DNA from: Flammeovirgaceae bacterium UBA5008 | GTDB taxonomy: Bacteria > Bacteroidota > Bacteroidia > Cytophagales > Cyclobacteriaceae | Assembly (NCBI GenBank): GCA_002398365.1 | Contig: DGYK01000053.1 | Location: forward strand, 1-64,000 | Direction of reading: 5' to 3' | Length of the DNA stretch: 64,000 nucleotides | Part shown: in pieces, positions 60,257 to 64,000 of the stretch | How the letters are laid out: each line of letters opens with the position of its first letter | Numbering within the stretch: the stretch's first letter is position 1 | Notes under the pieces: model-generated | The model's input: the letters and a program-made list of their open reading frames with translations, nothing else | What the model was told of the DNA's origin: nothing | Database searches by the model: none | Made by a program: the position numbers and the translations under genes

Positions 60257-62638
60257 ATGATAAAAAACTTTCTGTTAATCACCATTCGGAGTATGATGAA
60301 GAACAAGCTCTACCTCTTCATCAATATTTTTGGGATGGCGATTTCAATTGCTTGTTGCATCATCGGTTTTTTTAACTATGATCACAATGCGGGATTTGAC
60401 CACATGCATAAAAATGAGGCTACCATTTATCGGGTTGGCTCTGTGCGTGAATTTCAAAATACATTAACTGAATTTGGGCATGCTCCGATTGCCTTGGGCT
60501 TGGCCATTAAACAAAACGTTCCTGATGTAGATGAGGTAGTTCGGTTTTCACCCAGTGGAGGAAATTTCAGAGTCAATACAGAGTTGTTCAACAGCAATTT
60601 AACATATGTCGATCCGGCATTTTTTAAGTTGTTTACATTCGAATTTGTAGAAGGAAACGGAGCACTCCAAAATCGAAATGAGATTTGTATCAGCGATGAG
60701 TTGGCTATTAAGTATTTTGGTAAAGAGCACGTGTTGGGCAAACCTTTAACACAGCTTTTGGATAGCGGAAAAACAAAGGAGTATATTATTGCTGGTGTAT
60801 TTAAAAAGCAGCCTAGTAATTCAAGTTTCTCTGGACAAGCATATTCCCATTATGATAACGCTTTTGAGTTTGCAGAGAAGGATTTCACAGAGAATAGCTG
60901 GAAGTACCGCAACAATTTGTTTGTCCAGATCAAAGATGCCAACCGGGTGTCCTCGATACAGGAACAGCTAAAGAAATATGTGTCCAATAACAATACGATT
61001 CGGGAGGATTTTATCATTAAGTATTTTCTGGTAGAGCCATTTGTGGGAATGGCCGTACGCGACAGTTATTCAGATAAAAACGGAACGTGGACACGGGATG
61101 GATCTCCATTGGCAGCCGTGATTGGTATTGGCTTAATGGGCTTATTCGTTTTGTTGATAGCCATTTTTAATTTGACTAATACAGCCATCGCCATTTCATC
61201 GCGCAGGCTTAAAGAAATTGGGATACGCAAAGTGATGGGCAGCATGCGCAAAGATTTGATCGCGCAATTTATTGGCGAGACTACGGTCATTTGCTTTGTG
61301 GCATTGCTATTGGGAGTAGTCATTGCAGAAGCTTTTCTGCTGCCTGCATTCAATAAGCTATGGCCTGATTTTAACATGGTTACTGATTATTTCGGCCGTC
61401 CGAATTTTATGATATTCATGGTTCTTACCTTGATTTTAACGAGCTTGCTAGCTGGCAGTTACCCGGCATTTTATATCAGTAAGTTTGAGCCTGCCAGTAT
61501 TCTGAAGGGAACACTCAAATTTGGCGGGACCAATTTATTCACACGCGTTTTACTCTGTCTCCAATTTGCTATATCCTTGGCGGGAATCGTGTGCAGTTTT
61601 GCATTTACCGACAATGCGACCTTTCAACGCAATTTCGATATGGGTTTTGATCGGAAGGGAGTAATCTTTACCAGTGTCAATGGGCGATCAGAATATGAAA
61701 CCTATCGAAATGCTCTTGCAGAAAATCCGGATATTGTTTCTATCACTGGCACACAAACACATCTGTATGCATCGGGCTTCAATGACCCTATTAAACATGA
61801 AGACAAAGAAATTGAAGTAGATATATTAGATGTGAGCGCAGATTACCTTGATGTATTAGATATCGATGTAAAAGAAGGTCGAAACTTTCAGTCCGATTCT
61901 GAAACTGACCGAAAGGAGTCAGTAATCATAACAGAAGGTTTAGCAAGGCAATTGAATATGACCAAACCCATCGGTAAGGAAATAATTTGGCTGGATACAG
62001 TACGATATTATGTAATTGGAGTGGTGGAGGATATTTATAACAATGGCTTATGGGAGAAAATGGATCCGGTTATGTTTCGCTATGCAGACAAAAACAAGGT
62101 GAATCATATTTTGGTAAAGGCGGATGCTGCCAAGCTACTTGCCATCGATAAATTCATGGAGGAAAAGTGGAAAGCAATTTTTCCAGATAAATTGTATGAT
62201 AGTGATTTAATGGATGATGAAATGATCGAGGCAGATACTGTCAACAGGAACCTTGTCAAGATGTTTACATTTTTAGGAATAGTTGCACTGTTACTTTCAA
62301 TTACTGGGCTGTTTACGCTGGTATCATTAAACATAATTAAAAAAATGAAAGAAATTGGAATGCGCAAAGTGTTAGGAGCGTCCACCTGGAATATTACTGC
62401 CATCATTAATCGGGAATTTATAATTATCCTTTTTCTTTCGAGCATTTTAGGTGCATGGCTTGGTTGGTCGCTGTCATCTGTATTCATGGAAAGCATTTGG
62501 GATTATTATCAAAACGTCAGCATGACCTCCATAATCATTTCAGCAGCCATTTTATTCGTAGCATCAGTTCTTTCCATAGGCTATAAAATTTATAAAACTA
62601 CTCGATTAAATCCATCGCATGTGTTGCGCGATGAATAG
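60257..62638 (+). CDS. ABC transporter permease of the FtsX/MacB type
   Basis: A 793-residue permease with two FtsX modules. The N-terminal helix (about 20-38) opens after MIKNFLLITIRSMMKNKLYLFINIFGMAIS, then a large periplasmic domain; the first module's helices are about 285-405 (ending GSYPAFYISKFEPASILKG) and the second near 670-790, ending ARLNPSHVLRDE-like RLNPSHVLRDE. It should form the export pore with the ATPase. A second related permease follows 30 bases downstream. Confidence 0.93.
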   Translation: MIKNFLLITIRSMMKNKLYLFINIFGMAISIACCIIGFFNYDHNAGFDHMHKNEATIYRVGSVREFQNTLTEFGHAPIALGLAIKQNVPDVDEVVRFSPSGGNFRVNTELFNSNLTYVDPAFFKLFTFEFVEGNGALQNRNEICISDELAIKYFGKEHVLGKPLTQLLDSGKTKEYIIAGVFKKQPSNSSFSGQAYSHYDNAFEFAEKDFTENSWKYRNNLFVQIKDANRVSSIQEQLKKYVSNNNTIREDFIIKYFLVEPFVGMAVRDSYSDKNGTWTRDGSPLAAVIGIGLMGLFVLLIAIFNLTNTAIAISSRRLKEIGIRKVMGSMRKDLIAQFIGETTVICFVALLLGVVIAEAFLLPAFNKLWPDFNMVTDYFGRPNFMIFMVLTLILTSLLAGSYPAFYISKFEPASILKGTLKFGGTNLFTRVLLCLQFAISLAGIVCSFAFTDNATFQRNFDMGFDRKGVIFTSVNGRSEYETYRNALAENPDIVSITGTQTHLYASGFNDPIKHEDKEIEVDILDVSADYLDVLDIDVKEGRNFQSDSETDRKESVIITEGLARQLNMTKPIGKEIIWLDTVRYYVIGVVEDIYNNGLWEKMDPVMFRYADKNKVNHILVKADAAKLLAIDKFMEEKWKAIFPDKLYDSDLMDDEMIEADTVNRNLVKMFTFLGIVALLLSITGLFTLVSLNIIKKMKEIGMRKVLGASTWNITAIINREFIIILFLSSILGAWLGWSLSSVFMESIWDYYQNVSMTSIIISAAILFVASVLSIGYKIYKTTRLNPSHVLRDE

Positions 62639-62668
62639 TATAGAACCCAACTAGAAAAGTAAATCGAT

Positions 62669-64000
62669 ATGATTAAGAATTACCTATTAATTACGTTTCG
62701 CAATTTGATGAAGAACAAACTCTTCATCTTAATTAATGTGTTTGGCATGGGGCTGGCCATTGCCTGTTGCATTACAGCTTATTTGAATTGGGAATATTCT
62801 GCCAATTGGGATAAACAACATGTAAATGCGGATAAAATTTATCGTGTTCAGTTTTGGAGAGACTTTCAGGGAAGGAAAGGACGATTTGGAATGGCGCCTA
62901 TGCCACTCGCTAATTACATTAAACAAAACTTTAAAGAGGTCAATAAAACAGTCCGCTACATGTCTTCCTATTGTGACATGCGTATTGGTGAAGAAGTGTT
63001 TGGTGATCAGATGGCTTATGCTGATTCCGCTTTTTTTGATTTATTCTCATTTCAACTCAAGCAGGGCAATTTCAGTGCATTTCATGATAAAGGAAAAGTT
63101 TTTATCAGTGATAAGATTGCAAAGAAGTATTTTAATAGAGAAGATGTAGTCGGACAGCAACTGACACAAATCATTTTAGGAAAGGATGGTGTACGTAGAC
63201 CTAAAGAGTTTGAAATCGGAGGTGTGTTTATCAAGCCTCCTCAAAATAATAGTTTTGGTTTCGATGTCATTACCTTATTTGATAATTTCTGGGATGTCAA
63301 CCTCGATCCTGATTTATCAGAAACCAATTGGAAGCGTTGGGCTCATGTTCTCTTTCTACAAGTAGATAGTCCGGAGTACGTTGCTAGTATTAATAAGCAA
63401 CTCCAACAATATATTGAACCTCAAAATAAGGCACGCGAAGATTTTAAGATCACGGAGTACTACTTGGAAAATTTTGATGGAATGATGCAACGCAATCGCG
63501 CTAACCCTCGATTAGATAATGATTATTTGGGGGGTGGAATCCCGGATGAAGCGGTAACAGTTCCTGCAATTATGGCTGTACTATTATTGCTGCTGGCATG
63601 TTTCAACTTTACGAATACGTCAATAGCCATTTCCAGCAAACGGTTAAAGGAAATTGGAATACGCAAAGTGATGGGTAGTATGCGTAAGCAGTTGATCATT
63701 CAATTTTTAGGCGAGAATTTGATTCTGTGTTTTTTTGGTTTATTGGCAGGTTTACTAATGGCGGAATGGTTAGTGCCGGCATATGACAATATGTGGACTT
63801 GGCTTGATTTAAAGTTGAGCTATACAGAGGACGCTGGTTTTATTTTGTTTTTGGCAATGCTCTTGGTGATTACTGCTTTGATCGCAGGTTCTTATCCGTC
63901 ATTCTATATTACATCATTCGAGCCGGTGAGCATCTTGAAAGGAAAAGCTCGCTTCGGTGGTACCAATTGGTTTACCAGGGTTTTATTGTTTGGCCAGTTT
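62669..64000 (+). CDS. Second FtsX/MacB-type permease, cut by the window end
   Basis: An open frame of 444 codons from ATG at 62669 to the window edge, without a stop. It begins MIKNYLLITFRNLMKNKLFI, almost the same as the previous permease, continues INVFGMGLAIACCITAYLNW and later contains IAISSKRLKEIGIRKVMGSMRK, the shared FtsX module motif, and GSYPSFYITSFEPVSILKGK. It is a paralogue in the same transcript, 30 bases after the first permease. The tail beyond the window is missing, so length and second module are not seen. Confidence 0.92.
   Translation, partial: MIKNYLLITFRNLMKNKLFILINVFGMGLAIACCITAYLNWEYSANWDKQHVNADKIYRVQFWRDFQGRKGRFGMAPMPLANYIKQNFKEVNKTVRYMSSYCDMRIGEEVFGDQMAYADSAFFDLFSFQLKQGNFSAFHDKGKVFISDKIAKKYFNREDVVGQQLTQIILGKDGVRRPKEFEIGGVFIKPPQNNSFGFDVITLFDNFWDVNLDPDLSETNWKRWAHVLFLQVDSPEYVASINKQLQQYIEPQNKAREDFKITEYYLENFDGMMQRNRANPRLDNDYLGGGIPDEAVTVPAIMAVLLLLLACFNFTNTSIAISSKRLKEIGIRKVMGSMRKQLIIQFLGENLILCFFGLLAGLLMAEWLVPAYDNMWTWLDLKLSYTEDAGFILFLAMLLVITALIAGSYPSFYITSFEPVSILKGKARFGGTNWFTRVLLFGQF

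Noticed and set aside
1..64000. CRISPR arrays, insertion sequences, prophage or tRNA genes
   Set aside because: No regular spacer-repeat blocks, transposase motifs, phage structural genes or tRNA-like T-loops were seen on either strand.

Overview
The window is a stretch of a Bacteroidota chromosome, most likely from the order Cytophagales. The evidence is a cbb3 oxidase with CcoN and CcoO fused, a fused branched-chain E1 alpha/beta protein, the PadR plus double-PspC pair, a short-form AMP nucleosidase, DUF2490 and TonB/CarboxypepD_reg outer-membrane proteins, and several promoters of the Bacteroidota type (TAnnTTTG). I see no phage genes, insertion sequences, CRISPR arrays or tRNAs. The one structured RNA gene is rnpB.

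Layout. 0-6.5 kb: the tail of comM, a voltage-gated channel with a calcium-channel-like filter, small unknown proteins, a fumarylacetoacetate-hydrolase-family enzyme, a group III truncated hemoglobin, a beta-propeller lipoprotein and an acetyltransferase. 6.5-11 kb: a mostly non-coding stretch, then a histidine kinase with an ethylene-receptor-like sensor, a CheY-like regulator, a small MscS channel and a DUF2490 protein. 11-15.1 kb: a YitT protein, then aldehyde dehydrogenase, DUF779 and a convergent AraC regulator. 15.2-22.1 kb: the cbb3 oxidase and its assembly genes (ccoNO, ccoQ-like, ccoP, ccoG, ccoH, a TauE/SafE-like protein), with an FNR-like site upstream and a tandem universal stress protein downstream.

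22-35 kb: a membrane J-protein, an eIF1/SUI1 homologue, a TetR regulator with back-to-back promoters, an ECF sigma/anti-sigma-like pair with an outer-membrane protein, a DUF5009 acyltransferase, a beta-CASP nuclease, the padR-pspC operon with a palindromic operator over its promoter, a FadL-like protein and AMP nucleosidase. 35-46 kb: a siderophore receptor behind two Fur-like palindromes, alanine dehydrogenase, a fused 2-oxoacid dehydrogenase E1, a LuxE-like enzyme, a 39-residue lipoprotein with a consensus promoter, a sigma-54 activator without a DNA-binding domain, and rnpB. 46-54.8 kb: MmcQ/YjbR and an unknown protein downstream of a very large TamB, divergent from tsaD, a hotdog thioesterase, smpB, an NlpC/P60 protein that has lost its catalytic residues, and an HNH endonuclease.

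54.7-64 kb forms one functional block: a histidine kinase, a sigma-54 response regulator, and a MacAB-like exporter (adaptor, ATPase and two FtsX permeases, the second running off the window). Two nearly identical sigma-54-like promoters sit before the adaptor and before the first permease, the latter just after a strong terminator, so the local two-component system probably drives both transcription units.

Most striking items: the channel filter TLDGWSD, the ethylene-receptor-like kinase, the paired sigma-54-like promoters, the padR operator overlapping its own promoter, the twin Fur-like boxes, the dead NlpC/P60 protein and the overlooked small lipoprotein.
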